From assembly GCA_964410105.1 (NCBI GenBank), contig CAYPFY010000018.1:1-64000 (forward strand): a DNA stretch of 64,000 nt, in the 5' to 3' direction. Position numbers and translations under genes: made by a program. The DNA is from CAYPFY01 sp964410105 (GTDB lineage Bacteria; Bacteroidota; Ignavibacteria; UBA10030; SZUA-254). Position 1 is the stretch's first letter. The number at the start of each line of letters is the position of its first letter. Under the pieces are notes generated by a model that saw only the letters and a program-made list of their open reading frames with translations, was not told the origin of the DNA and made no database searches. Shown here piece by piece: positions 44,000-52,769 of the stretch.

Positions 44000-44683
44000 T
44001 CATCCACCGAACCGGTAGCCTATTCCCGATTCCGTGAGGAAGAGGCGGGGCTCATCCGGGTTTTCCTCCAGCTTTTTGCGCAGTTGACGCACGTAAACCC
44101 GTGAATATTGCGTTTCACCGTTGAACGAAGGACCCCAGATTTGTTCCAGTATGTATCGGTGCGTCAGAACTTTTCCTGCATTCCGAATAAACAGCGAGAG
44201 GAGAGAATACTCCGTGGGTGTGAGCTTGATGATCTCCCCGCTTTTTCTGACGACTCTCGCCGCCAGGTCCACGGTAAGCTGTCCCGCCGCAAAGGTCATT
44301 CCCTGTTCGCTCCGCTGACTGTGGCGAATCGCCGTGCGAACTCGGGCCAGAAGTTCGCCTCCCCGGAATGGCTTTGTCATGTAGTCATCTGCCCCGGCAT
44401 CGAGCGCCGCGACGATGTCTCGCTCGCCGGATCGGACCGAGAGGACGAGAATTGGCACGGTTGTCCACTCCCTTAGCCTCCTGAGGACCTGGAGTCCATC
44501 CATGTCCGGAAGTCCGAGATCGAGCAGGATGATTTCGGGCCGCACCATGGCCGAGCGTTCGAGTCCCTCAGCTCCGGAAGCCGCGAGGTGAACCGCGTAG
44601 TCTGCGCCTTCGAGCGTTATCTGAAGAAGCCGGCGTATCTGCGCTTCGTCATCGATGATGAGTATGGGCGTCCGCCCGCTCAT
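44000..44683 (-). CDS. kdpE: Response regulator KdpE
   Basis: OmpR-type response regulator of the KdpD-KdpE system that turns on the Kdp potassium ATPase. The receiver shows ILIIDDEAQIRRLL, phospho-acceptor in EIILLDLGLPDMDG, and DDYMTKPF; the effector domain has KLTPTEYSLLSLFIRNAGKVLTHRYIL and QYSRVYVRQLRKKLE with ESGIGYRF at the end. Length of 227 residues is as in E. coli. The start overlaps kdpD by 4 nt (ATGA), so translation is coupled. It is the last gene of the kdp operon. Confidence 0.95.
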   Translation of the reverse strand: MSGRTPILIIDDEAQIRRLLQITLEGADYAVHLAASGAEGLERSAMVRPEIILLDLGLPDMDGLQVLRRLREWTTVPILVLSVRSGERDIVAALDAGADDYMTKPFRGGELLARVRTAIRHSQRSEQGMTFAAGQLTVDLAARVVRKSGEIIKLTPTEYSLLSLFIRNAGKVLTHRYILEQIWGPSFNGETQYSRVYVRQLRKKLEENPDEPRLFLTESGIGYRFGG

Positions 44684-47334
44684 TTACCAGCAGGCAGCGG
44701 AAGGCTTATGGTAAAGAGGGCGCCTCCCTCAGGCCTGGTCTCCGCCGTGACCCTGCCTCCCTGCGCCTCGACAAATCCGCGGACAATTGATAATCCCAGG
44801 CCGGCGCCGCCGGCCCGGATCCCGGGAGCTCTGTAAAATTTTTCGAAGACCATCGGCAGACTTTCTTTCGAAAATCCGGGTCCCTCGTCCGAAATGGAGA
44901 TCACGCACTCATTTCCCGTAACGGAGGCGCGAATGCCGACCCTGGTGCCCCCCGGCGCGTAGATCGCCGCGTTGTGCAGGAGGTTGACGAGGGCCTGCTC
45001 CATAAGCCCGAAATCGAGTTTGACAAGGGGCATCTCAGGATCCACCTCCACGGCGACGATGTGCCCGGATAATTCTTCGCGAAGGTTGCCGAGCGCCGCA
45101 TTGATAAGATCCCTTACGTCGCACCAGTCCAGAGTGGGGGAAATCCGCCCCGACTCGAGCCTCGTCATGTTCAGAAGATTTTCCACAAGCCTGTTGAGGC
45201 GGTCCGCGGCGGTGTGGAGCTCGTCCCCAAGGTTGCGCCTGATTTCTCCTGAAGTCCGTTCGTCCCGCAAACTTTCTGATGCGCTGATGATCGCGGCAAT
45301 CGGCGTCCGGAGCTCATGGGAGATCGAATTGAAGAGAGTCTTGTACAATCTCTCCGATTCCACGACGGCAATCGACTTCTTCGTCATCTCGTTGAGCTGT
45401 TCGCGTTCAAGGGTCGAAGCGATCTGCCTGACGAAATTCTCGAGCAGCGTCTCGTGGTCGATGCCGAGCCTCGTCTCACCCGAAAGTCTTACGCCGATGA
45501 CGCCGAGCGGGTAGCGCGGGCCAGACATGGGATAATACGTCGCCTGTGCGAAGGGGAGGGTGTCGGTGAATTTTCCCGCCTTGCGCTCGTTCCAGTAGAC
45601 CCAAGCCGCAACCCCGAATTCCTTCGGGTCGACCTCGTAGGTGCCGGCCGGATTCGCCTCGGTGAATATGTCGCCATCAGGCTGGCTGAGGAAAACAGCG
45701 ACCCTGGCGTTGAAGAATTTGGCGATGTGTGTTACAGCCGCCCGCGCCACATCGTCCTGCGTCGCCGCGCTCGACAGGTCTTTCGTAAGGGTGTAGAGAG
45801 CCGATGTCCGCTCCTCCCTCTGGCGGACCGCCCTTTCCCGGGCCCGGATGCGGGCCGTGAGGGTGCCCGTAACGGCGGCGATGGCAAAGTAGCTGACGAG
45901 CATCAGGATATCCTGTCCCCGCGCGACGACGAATGTGAACTGCGGCGGGATGAAGAAATAGTCCCAGACAAGCGCGCTCAGCGCGGCAGCGACGATGACC
46001 GGCCCCGCGCTCAGCTTCAAAGGGAGCAACGCCACGGTCAGCAGGAGAAGCAGCGATACCGTCTGATAGCCGAGGAACGTCGTGAAAGGATAACAGATGA
46101 GAGCCACAAGACAAATCGCCACAGCCGCGGCCGCATAGTGCTGAATTCCCGAGTGGGGCCGGGGAAGCGTTATCCCCTTTGGCTGCATCTCGCCTTCCCC
46201 CTCCCCCCCAACGACGTAGATGTCAAGATGCCCGCTCCGCTCGATGACTCTCTCAAGCAGAGTTTTCCGGATTGGCAACGAGTTTCCCGGCTTTCCGAGA
46301 AGGATCTGTGTCGCGTTCTGCTCCCGGGCGACTCTCACAAGCGCCTCGGCGACATCATCGCCTGTAGTCGTGACGATTTCCGCGCCGAGCTCTCGAGCGA
46401 GTTTGATGTTGTTTTCCAGCTGACTCTTGGATGCTTCGGAAATCTCCGCGGCAGGCTCCGCATAGACCGCCAACCATGATGCATCCATTGTATATGCCAT
46501 CCTCCGCGCCCACCGGATCAGAGAAATACTGTGGGGGCTGCCGCTGATCGCGACGAGTAGACGCTGGCCCGATTTCCAGGGGCCGGCGATCTGCTGCGTC
46601 TTCATGTAGTCCCGAAGCTGATGGTCCACCCGCTCCGCCGTGAGCCGGAGTGACATTTCCCTCAAGGCCGTGAGTGTGCCCTTGCGGAAAAAATTCTGAA
46701 TGGCCTGCTGCGACCGCTCCGGCGTGTAGACTTTCCCCTCCGACAATCGCCTCAAAAGCTCGTCGGGAGGTATATCGATGATCTCAACCTCGTCCGCCTC
46801 CTCGAATATCGAGTCGGGCACGGTCTCCCTGACGAGAGATCCCGTTATCTGCGCCACGGTGTCGGCACGGCTTTCAAGATGCTGCACGTTGAGCGTCGTG
46901 TAGACATTAATCCCCGCCTCGAGGAGTTCGGTAACATCCTGATGGCGCTTGACATGCCTGCTCCCCGGAGCATTGGTGTGGGCGAGTTCGTCCACGAGGA
47001 CGAGCCGGGGTTTCCGCGCCAAAATGGCGTCGAGATCCATTTCCTCCAGTGCCGTGCCACGGTAGTCCGTTTTCTTACGCGGGATAAGCGGCAATCCCGC
47101 GACCAACGCCTCCGTTTCAGGCCGATTGTGTGTCTCGACATACCCGATGACGACGTCAATTCCCTTGAATTTCGCCTCGTGCGCCGCCTTCAACATGTCA
47201 TAGGTCTTCCCCACCCCTGCGCACATCCCAAAAAAAATCTTGAGGCTCGCCCTGCTTCCCTGTTCCTCCTCTTTCTTCAGGGCATGCAGGAGGGCGTCGG
47301 GATCGGGCCGGCTATGCTGCATCGGTTGATTCAC
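44680..47334 (-). CDS. kdpD: Osmosensitive K+ channel histidine kinase KdpD
   Basis: Membrane sensor kinase for potassium limitation. The N-terminal KdpD domain has a Walker A (GMCAGVGKTYDML) and a universal-stress-like region (SLIRWARRMAYTMDASWLAV). Four membrane helices (VAICLVALICYPF to MLVSYFAIAAV) precede a GAF-like domain. The kinase core shows SISHELRTPIAAI, NLLHNAAIYAP, DEGPGFS and GAGLGLSIV. The frame is open to ATG 47364, but GTG 47334 is preceded by GGAGGGAG at ideal spacing and is preferred (884 residues); ATG 47322 is another option. It follows chrA in the kdp operon and overlaps kdpE by 4 nt. Confidence 0.94.
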   Translation of the reverse strand: MNQPMQHSRPDPDALLHALKKEEEQGSRASLKIFFGMCAGVGKTYDMLKAAHEAKFKGIDVVIGYVETHNRPETEALVAGLPLIPRKKTDYRGTALEEMDLDAILARKPRLVLVDELAHTNAPGSRHVKRHQDVTELLEAGINVYTTLNVQHLESRADTVAQITGSLVRETVPDSIFEEADEVEIIDIPPDELLRRLSEGKVYTPERSQQAIQNFFRKGTLTALREMSLRLTAERVDHQLRDYMKTQQIAGPWKSGQRLLVAISGSPHSISLIRWARRMAYTMDASWLAVYAEPAAEISEASKSQLENNIKLARELGAEIVTTTGDDVAEALVRVAREQNATQILLGKPGNSLPIRKTLLERVIERSGHLDIYVVGGEGEGEMQPKGITLPRPHSGIQHYAAAAVAICLVALICYPFTTFLGYQTVSLLLLLTVALLPLKLSAGPVIVAAALSALVWDYFFIPPQFTFVVARGQDILMLVSYFAIAAVTGTLTARIRARERAVRQREERTSALYTLTKDLSSAATQDDVARAAVTHIAKFFNARVAVFLSQPDGDIFTEANPAGTYEVDPKEFGVAAWVYWNERKAGKFTDTLPFAQATYYPMSGPRYPLGVIGVRLSGETRLGIDHETLLENFVRQIASTLEREQLNEMTKKSIAVVESERLYKTLFNSISHELRTPIAAIISASESLRDERTSGEIRRNLGDELHTAADRLNRLVENLLNMTRLESGRISPTLDWCDVRDLINAALGNLREELSGHIVAVEVDPEMPLVKLDFGLMEQALVNLLHNAAIYAPGGTRVGIRASVTGNECVISISDEGPGFSKESLPMVFEKFYRAPGIRAGGAGLGLSIVRGFVEAQGGRVTAETRPEGGALFTISLPLPAGK

Positions 47335-47419
47335 GCTACTGGCTCCCTCCGCATGACATGCCACCGTCGTTGAATGGTGGCGCCGACATGCGGTCTTCTT
47401 TTTACGTCAGATTCTCGAG

Positions 47420-48547
47420 TCATGGGCCTCCGAAAACCCAGCCGATCAGCGCTGAGGTGAGGACAATCCACCCCGGCTGGATTTTCCCGAAAATGAGTAT
47501 GACCGCCGAGCCGATGAGTATTAACCAGGGGACAGTTCCTCTTAGAGAGGATTCCCCCAGGGCGACGCACACGCCTGTCATGAGCCCAAGCGATGCGACA
47601 TTGACGCCGTCAAGGAACCCGCGCGCCCCTGCCCAGCGCCTGAGCTTCGGCACGAACGGCCCAAGAATGAGGACGAAGATAAACGAGGGAAGAAAAATGC
47701 CCAACGTTGAGGCGACCGCCCCGGGCCACCCCAGGATGAGATATCCTATAAACGTTGCAGACGACAGGACCGGACCCGGTGTGAATTGGCCTACGGCGAT
47801 GGCATCGAGAAGCTGTGACTGGGTCAGCCAGTGCCTCGCTTCAACCAGTCCATCCTGCAGAAATGCCACCAGCACATATCCGCTGCCGTAAAGTACCGAA
47901 CCGATTTTCAGGAAGTATAATCCAAGACTACCGATCGACGGGTAACTAGGTCCGGCATCGGCCATAGCGCCCGGAACCAGAAAAACGATCGCAGGCAGCA
48001 CAAATACCGAAGCCCAACCCTTTAAAAGGGCCCGGCGGTAAGTCCACGTGAACCCGACAATCCCTGAACCGAGCAGTAACACGATCTCATCAATGTGGAG
48101 GAGGCTTAAGGCCGCCACGACTATCACTCCCACGACCCTGTAGCGGTTCATGACAATAGGACGACCAAGGCGGACGACGGCGGAGATGATGATTGCGATG
48201 ACCGCCGGCCGTACGCCCCACATGAAAACTCCCGCCACAGGAAGTGTTCCCAGGAGAACATACAACCGCGCCAAGATCAGGGTAATGATGACTGCCGGGA
48301 GTATGAAGCATAGTCCCGCCACCATGAGTCCCTTGAATCCGGCGCGGACGTAGCCGATGTGTGCTGCCATCTCTGTGGAATTCGGACCGGGTATGAGGTT
48401 TGTGGCGCTGACGAGATCCAGAAAATGCTCGTGCGTGAGCCATCCCCTTCTGGATACGACCTCGGCTTCCATCATTCCGATGTGCGCCGCTGGGCCACCG
48501 AAGGCCACGGCGCCAAGTTTCAAGAACAGTATGGCAAGTTCTCTCAC
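47420..48547 (-). CDS. chrA: Chromate transporter family protein (ChrA)
   Basis: Two-domain CHR transporter of 375 residues. Each half repeats the same pattern: FGGPAAHIG with ATNLIPGPNSTEMAAHIGY in the N-half, and YGSGYVLVAFLQDGLV with AVGQFTPGPVLSSATFIGYL in the C-half. About 10 membrane helices are visible. Family members export chromate and some act on sulfate-like anions. It sits inside the kdp operon, between kdpC (131 bp) and kdpD (85 bp), and is in the same direction. This is not a standard Kdp partner. Confidence 0.92.
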   Translation of the reverse strand: MRELAILFLKLGAVAFGGPAAHIGMMEAEVVSRRGWLTHEHFLDLVSATNLIPGPNSTEMAAHIGYVRAGFKGLMVAGLCFILPAVIITLILARLYVLLGTLPVAGVFMWGVRPAVIAIIISAVVRLGRPIVMNRYRVVGVIVVAALSLLHIDEIVLLLGSGIVGFTWTYRRALLKGWASVFVLPAIVFLVPGAMADAGPSYPSIGSLGLYFLKIGSVLYGSGYVLVAFLQDGLVEARHWLTQSQLLDAIAVGQFTPGPVLSSATFIGYLILGWPGAVASTLGIFLPSFIFVLILGPFVPKLRRWAGARGFLDGVNVASLGLMTGVCVALGESSLRGTVPWLILIGSAVILIFGKIQPGWIVLTSALIGWVFGGP

Positions 48548-48678
48548 GTCTCCTCACGAGTATCTCCCGCCTGACCATCCCAAAAGTCTGTGATTGCATA
48601 CGGAGGCGGGCAAGCTTTTTTCGCTTCTCCCGCATGAAATATAGCGATTCCTCTCCTCAGTTTCTTCTAGTTCCTTTG

Positions 48679-49269
48679 TCAGTGCCGGTCAGAATCGCCC
48701 AATTCGTCAAGGTCGAGATTCAACATGAGAACGTTTACTCTCGGCTCCCCGAAAAATCCAAACTGCGGCCCCTCGGTGCGGCGCTTTATCAGTTCCACTA
48801 AATTTTTTCTCCCTCTCTCGTCAAAGCCGCGCGCCATCGCTATGCGTCCAACCTGCATCATGGCCGCGTCTGGGGATATGTGAGGGTCTATGCCGCTCCC
48901 GGATGCAAATAGCATCTCGGACGGTACAGGTGTGCCGTCGGGAAGAGCATTCGATCGAATGAACTCGTGGCGTCGCCTTGCGACAGAATCACGAAGCCCG
49001 CTGCTCGTGGGCCCCCAATTGCTTGCTCCGGAGGGAAGAGGGTCGTACCCGGTCGCCGACGGACGTGGCCAGAAATTTTTCGCACTTCGAAATCTCTGGC
49101 CGATGAGCTCAGATCCTACGATCTTTCCCTTTCTCACGATGAGGCTTCCTTCTTTTTCCCGCGGGAAGAGGATGCGGACGGTTACCGTGACCAGCAACGG
49201 GTAAAGAATTCCGGTGATCAGCGTAAGCACGATGAGCACCCGCAGCGAGTCTATGATGTGCTTTTTCAA
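48679..49269 (-). CDS. kdpC: Potassium-transporting ATPase subunit KdpC
   Basis: Small Kdp subunit with one N-terminal membrane helix (IDSLRVLIVLTLITGILYPLLVT) and a periplasmic domain, thought to raise the ATPase's affinity. The conserved ELIGQRFRSAKNFWPRPSAT, GASNWGPTSSGLRDS and ALPDGTPVPSEMLFASGSGIDPHISPDAA-type core (here split into these named segments) is intact, with RVNVLMLNLDLD at the end. Length of 196 residues is normal. It is separated from kdpB by the porin gene (57 bp upstream), an unusual order. Confidence 0.94.
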   Translation of the reverse strand: MKKHIIDSLRVLIVLTLITGILYPLLVTVTVRILFPREKEGSLIVRKGKIVGSELIGQRFRSAKNFWPRPSATGYDPLPSGASNWGPTSSGLRDSVARRRHEFIRSNALPDGTPVPSEMLFASGSGIDPHISPDAAMMQVGRIAMARGFDERGRKNLVELIKRRTEGPQFGFFGEPRVNVLMLNLDLDELGDSDRH

Positions 49270-49326
49270 ACCCCCTCCGGCCTTAACCGCGATTATGACA
49301 ACTCATTGCCATTTCCTTCTGCCATA

Positions 49327-50688
49327 CTAGAACCGAACGATTATGGAACCGATGATTCTGTTTTCGCTCGTCTCGAGATCAGCGGAATAATTCTGCGGAT
49401 CCCCAATCGGCGCATTCCACCCGTTCGGCGACGTCAGCCCCCCGTGGCCCGCGAAATAAGGAACTGATGCCTGGCGATGAACGAATTCAAGCCCCCACGT
49501 CACGTGTTCCTCCGGCATGTACTGGATGCCGGTCGAAAAGTCCCATGCATCAAACTGATCCCCGGGGTTTTGACTCAGAATCCCCGCGCCGGGCGGAAGG
49601 AGGGCGAGGTATCGGCCGGGATTGTGCACCATGCCCCCTCCACATGTCCAGGCGAACTGTTCGTCCTCCCCGAGCCAGAGCCTGTTGTATGCCATCCAGC
49701 TGAGAAAATTCTGCGATGGGTTAAGGCTATCCCCCCCAAACGGCACGACGCCGTCGCCATTTTCGAATCCGATGTCCCCAGTCAGCGAGAGGGCGGCTTT
49801 CGGTATAAAACTGTCCGGGGAGTTGCGGTATCTCAGCAGGAAACTGTTGTCGCTGTGAAACCGAAACCGTCCGGGGGAGACCGGCGTGTCCCAGCCGCCA
49901 TAGGCGCTGGCAAGTATCGAAACCGACTCAACGGGTCTGTAAACCGTCTGGAACCCGAGGCCCGGCTGCTCGTTGAACATTCCGTAGGTCTGCCAGCCGT
50001 TGATCAGCCAGTATTCCAGTTTGAGGCGGTCCGTGGGAAATGTCTGCACGCGTATGCCGGTGAAGAACCACGGGGTGTTATCGGACGTGAAGGATGGCTG
50101 GTAATTCCAATTTTCGGAATTGTTGTATCCCAGAAGTCCCACATAGGACTTGAAAATGCCCACGTCGATGTTGATCCCGTGCATTTTGTCAACGTGCATT
50201 CCGACGTAACCCTCCGTGACATAGCGGAGAGCCGCATAAAGGTCGAACTGCCCCCTGAGAGGGGTCACGTCATTGCGCGGGACGCCCGTCGCCCGGGTGC
50301 CGAACTGCAGCATGAGTCTCCCCCGTGCCCTATTTTCCGGATCATGAAAATCGCCGCCGACTTCGATGTAGGAAACATTGAATTCGTCAGATCGGAAGGT
50401 TGCCGTAGAGCCCGAATTCGTATGGTCGATCGGATGATGGAAATTGAAATTGTAATTGATGTCCATCGTTACATCGCCCGTAAAATACTTGGAATCGAGC
50501 ACCTGCCTGTGAAGCCGGCTGTTTCCCTGCAGCCATGTGAAATCCCCCCAGGCGAACGGTTCGCCCGCCGTCCGGGAAGAATCTGCCTGGGCGAAAATGA
50601 TTTTTGCCGGTGCGAGAGTTAACGCCAGAACAACGAGTGCCAACGTGGGTGAGGTCGTCATAGGGCATCGAAAGGGGATGTGATTCAT
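49327..50688 (-). CDS. Outer-membrane beta-barrel protein within the kdp operon
   Basis: Predicted porin-like beta-barrel (resembling the putative porin-2/BBP2 group). A signal peptide follows a second methionine (MTTSPTLALVVLALTLAPAK). The mature chain has amphipathic strands (VTMDINYNFNFHHP, ARGRLMLQFGTRATG, LKLEYWLINGWQTY) and ends IIGSIIVRF, with the C-terminal phenylalanine typical of outer-membrane proteins. The ATG at 50688 overlaps the kdpB stop by 4 nt (ATGA), proving a coupled operon position. It is likely to admit K+ to the periplasm or serve as a receptor; function is inferred from place only. Confidence 0.8.
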   Translation of the reverse strand: MNHIPFRCPMTTSPTLALVVLALTLAPAKIIFAQADSSRTAGEPFAWGDFTWLQGNSRLHRQVLDSKYFTGDVTMDINYNFNFHHPIDHTNSGSTATFRSDEFNVSYIEVGGDFHDPENRARGRLMLQFGTRATGVPRNDVTPLRGQFDLYAALRYVTEGYVGMHVDKMHGINIDVGIFKSYVGLLGYNNSENWNYQPSFTSDNTPWFFTGIRVQTFPTDRLKLEYWLINGWQTYGMFNEQPGLGFQTVYRPVESVSILASAYGGWDTPVSPGRFRFHSDNSFLLRYRNSPDSFIPKAALSLTGDIGFENGDGVVPFGGDSLNPSQNFLSWMAYNRLWLGEDEQFAWTCGGGMVHNPGRYLALLPPGAGILSQNPGDQFDAWDFSTGIQYMPEEHVTWGLEFVHRQASVPYFAGHGGLTSPNGWNAPIGDPQNYSADLETSENRIIGSIIVRF

Positions 50689-52769
50689 GTCCAGCCCAGC
50701 ATCACGATGAGCATGTCAATTGCCTTGATCCCGATGAAAGGGGCGATCAGACCGCCGACTCCGTAGATGAGGATGTTCTTGCGAAGAGCGGCGGTCGCGC
50801 CGATTGCCCTGTACGTCACCCCGCGGAGGGCGAGGGGGATAAGCAGTATGATGATAAGCGCGTTGAAAATAACCGCGCTCAGGATAGCGCTCTGGGGCGA
50901 TGACAGCCCCATGATGTTCAGGGCGGAGAGAGGGCCAGGCAAGCCGCTTCGCGAATAGAGCGGCCCGGCCATCGCCGGGATGATTGCGAAGTATTTTGCC
51001 ACATCGTTGGCAATGCTGAAAGTCGTGAGGGCGCCCCGCGTCATGAGGAGCTTCTTCCCCGTCTCGACAACCTCGATGAGTTTCGTCGGATTGCTGTCGA
51101 GATCGACCATGTTCCCGGCTTCCCGCGCGGCCTGCGTTCCGGTGTTCATCGCAATTCCTACGTCGGCCTGGGCGAGAGCCGGGGCATCGTTCGTGCCGTC
51201 ACCGATCATCCCCACCATGTGCCCCGCAGCCTGTTCCTCCCTGATCCTCTTCAGTTTGTCTTCAGGCCTCGCTTCGGCTATGAAATCATCCACACCCGCC
51301 TCCGCGGCAATGGCCGCGGCCGTCAGGGCATTGTCGCCCGTGATCATGACGGTCTTGATCCCCATCTTCCTTAACTGCATGAATCGTTCCTTGATCCCTC
51401 CCTTCACGACATCCTTGAGCCTGATCGTCCCGAGGACCTCGCTGTTGTCGATGACGACGAGCGGGGTTGAGCCCTGTCTCGCCATGTCATCAACCCCGCG
51501 CGAAACTGCCTGAGGTATCGCCCCCTGAGCCTGTTTCAAGAATGTTTTGATCGCCTCGGACGACCCTTTCCGGATGGAGCGCGCCGCGAGCCCGTCGTGC
51601 CCGGCTATATCGACGCCGCTCATCTGGGTATGGGCCGAGAACGGAACGAAGTGAGCCGAAAGTTCGGAGACCGCTCTCCCCCTCAGTCCGTATTTCTCCT
51701 TTGCAAGCACGACGATCGATCGACCCTCCGGGGTTTCGTCCGCAAGCGATGACAGCTGCGCCGCATCCGCCAACCTTTCCTGCGAAATTCCGGGGGCGGG
51801 CGTGAACTCGGTAGCCATACGGTTGCCTAAGGTGATGGTCCCCGTCTTGTCCAGGAGGAGGACATCGACGTCCCCGGCCGCTTCCGCGGCTCTTCCGCTC
51901 GTCGCGATGACGTTTTGCCGGATAAGCCTGTCCATTCCGCTGATCCCGATCGCGCTTAGCAATCCTCCGATCGTCGTCGGTATGAGACAGACGAGGAGGG
52001 CCACGAGAACCGGGAGCGTCGTCAATCCCCCGGTGGGTCCGCCTGAGGCGAGTTCGCTGTAGTGGAAAAACGCCGGAAGAGACCCGACGGCGAGGAGAAA
52101 AATTATTGATAGCGCCGCCAGAAGGATCGTCAGCGCGATTTCATTCGGCGTTTTCTGGCGCTTCGAACCCTCCACAAGGTGGATGATTCTGTCGAGGAAG
52201 GTGTTTCCCGGCTCGGATGTCACGCGGATGAGGATCCGGTCGCTCAAGACTCGGGTGCCCCCGGTCACGGCGCTCCGCTCCTCCCCGCTTTCCCGGATGA
52301 CGGGCGCCGACTCCCCCGTGATTGCCGACTCGTCCACGCTCGCTATTCCCTCGATGACGATTCCGTCTGCAGGGATGACATCGCCTGCCTCGCAGACGAC
52401 GACATCCCCCTTGACAAGTTCGCTCGCCGAGATATTGGCCTCACCGCCATTGGCAAATTTTCGCGCCACCGTCTTCGTCCTTGCCTTTTTCAGGGCGTCG
52501 GCCTGGGCCTTCCCTCTCCCTTCTGCGATCGCTTCGGCAAAATTGGCGAAAAAGACCGTAAACCAGAGCCAGACCGTTATCTGAAATGTGAAGGGGGCAA
52601 ATCGCGGGAGCTCCTCGACCAGAGTCCATGTTGATACCACGGCACAGACTGCGACGACGAACATCACGGGGTTTTTTACCAGCAGCCGGGGATTGAATTT
52701 TCGGGCGGAATCCGCCAAGGCGGTCGCGAAGATTTTCCTGCTGAAGAGAAACCTGGTTTTCCGCGACAT
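50685..52769 (-). CDS. kdpB: Potassium-transporting ATPase subunit KdpB
   Basis: P-type ATPase subunit that drives K+ uptake through KdpA. Motifs in order: ITGESAPV (TGES loop), LIPTTIGGLLSAIGISGMDR (membrane helix 4), DKTGTITLGN with the phosphorylated aspartate at about residue 310, the KGSSEA nucleotide-binding region, and MIGDGTNDAPALAQADVG with GNMVDLDSNPTKL. At 694 residues it is full length. The ATG shares one base with the kdpA stop (TGATG) and the porin starts in the last 4 nt. Confidence 0.97.
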   Translation of the reverse strand: MSRKTRFLFSRKIFATALADSARKFNPRLLVKNPVMFVVAVCAVVSTWTLVEELPRFAPFTFQITVWLWFTVFFANFAEAIAEGRGKAQADALKKARTKTVARKFANGGEANISASELVKGDVVVCEAGDVIPADGIVIEGIASVDESAITGESAPVIRESGEERSAVTGGTRVLSDRILIRVTSEPGNTFLDRIIHLVEGSKRQKTPNEIALTILLAALSIIFLLAVGSLPAFFHYSELASGGPTGGLTTLPVLVALLVCLIPTTIGGLLSAIGISGMDRLIRQNVIATSGRAAEAAGDVDVLLLDKTGTITLGNRMATEFTPAPGISQERLADAAQLSSLADETPEGRSIVVLAKEKYGLRGRAVSELSAHFVPFSAHTQMSGVDIAGHDGLAARSIRKGSSEAIKTFLKQAQGAIPQAVSRGVDDMARQGSTPLVVIDNSEVLGTIRLKDVVKGGIKERFMQLRKMGIKTVMITGDNALTAAAIAAEAGVDDFIAEARPEDKLKRIREEQAAGHMVGMIGDGTNDAPALAQADVGIAMNTGTQAAREAGNMVDLDSNPTKLIEVVETGKKLLMTRGALTTFSIANDVAKYFAIIPAMAGPLYSRSGLPGPLSALNIMGLSSPQSAILSAVIFNALIIILLIPLALRGVTYRAIGATAALRKNILIYGVGGLIAPFIGIKAIDMLIVMLGWT

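Noticed and set aside
49477..50622. 381-codon frame on the plus strand
   Set aside because: Shadow of the kdp-operon porin; the minus-strand frame has a signal peptide, barrel strands and a terminal Phe.
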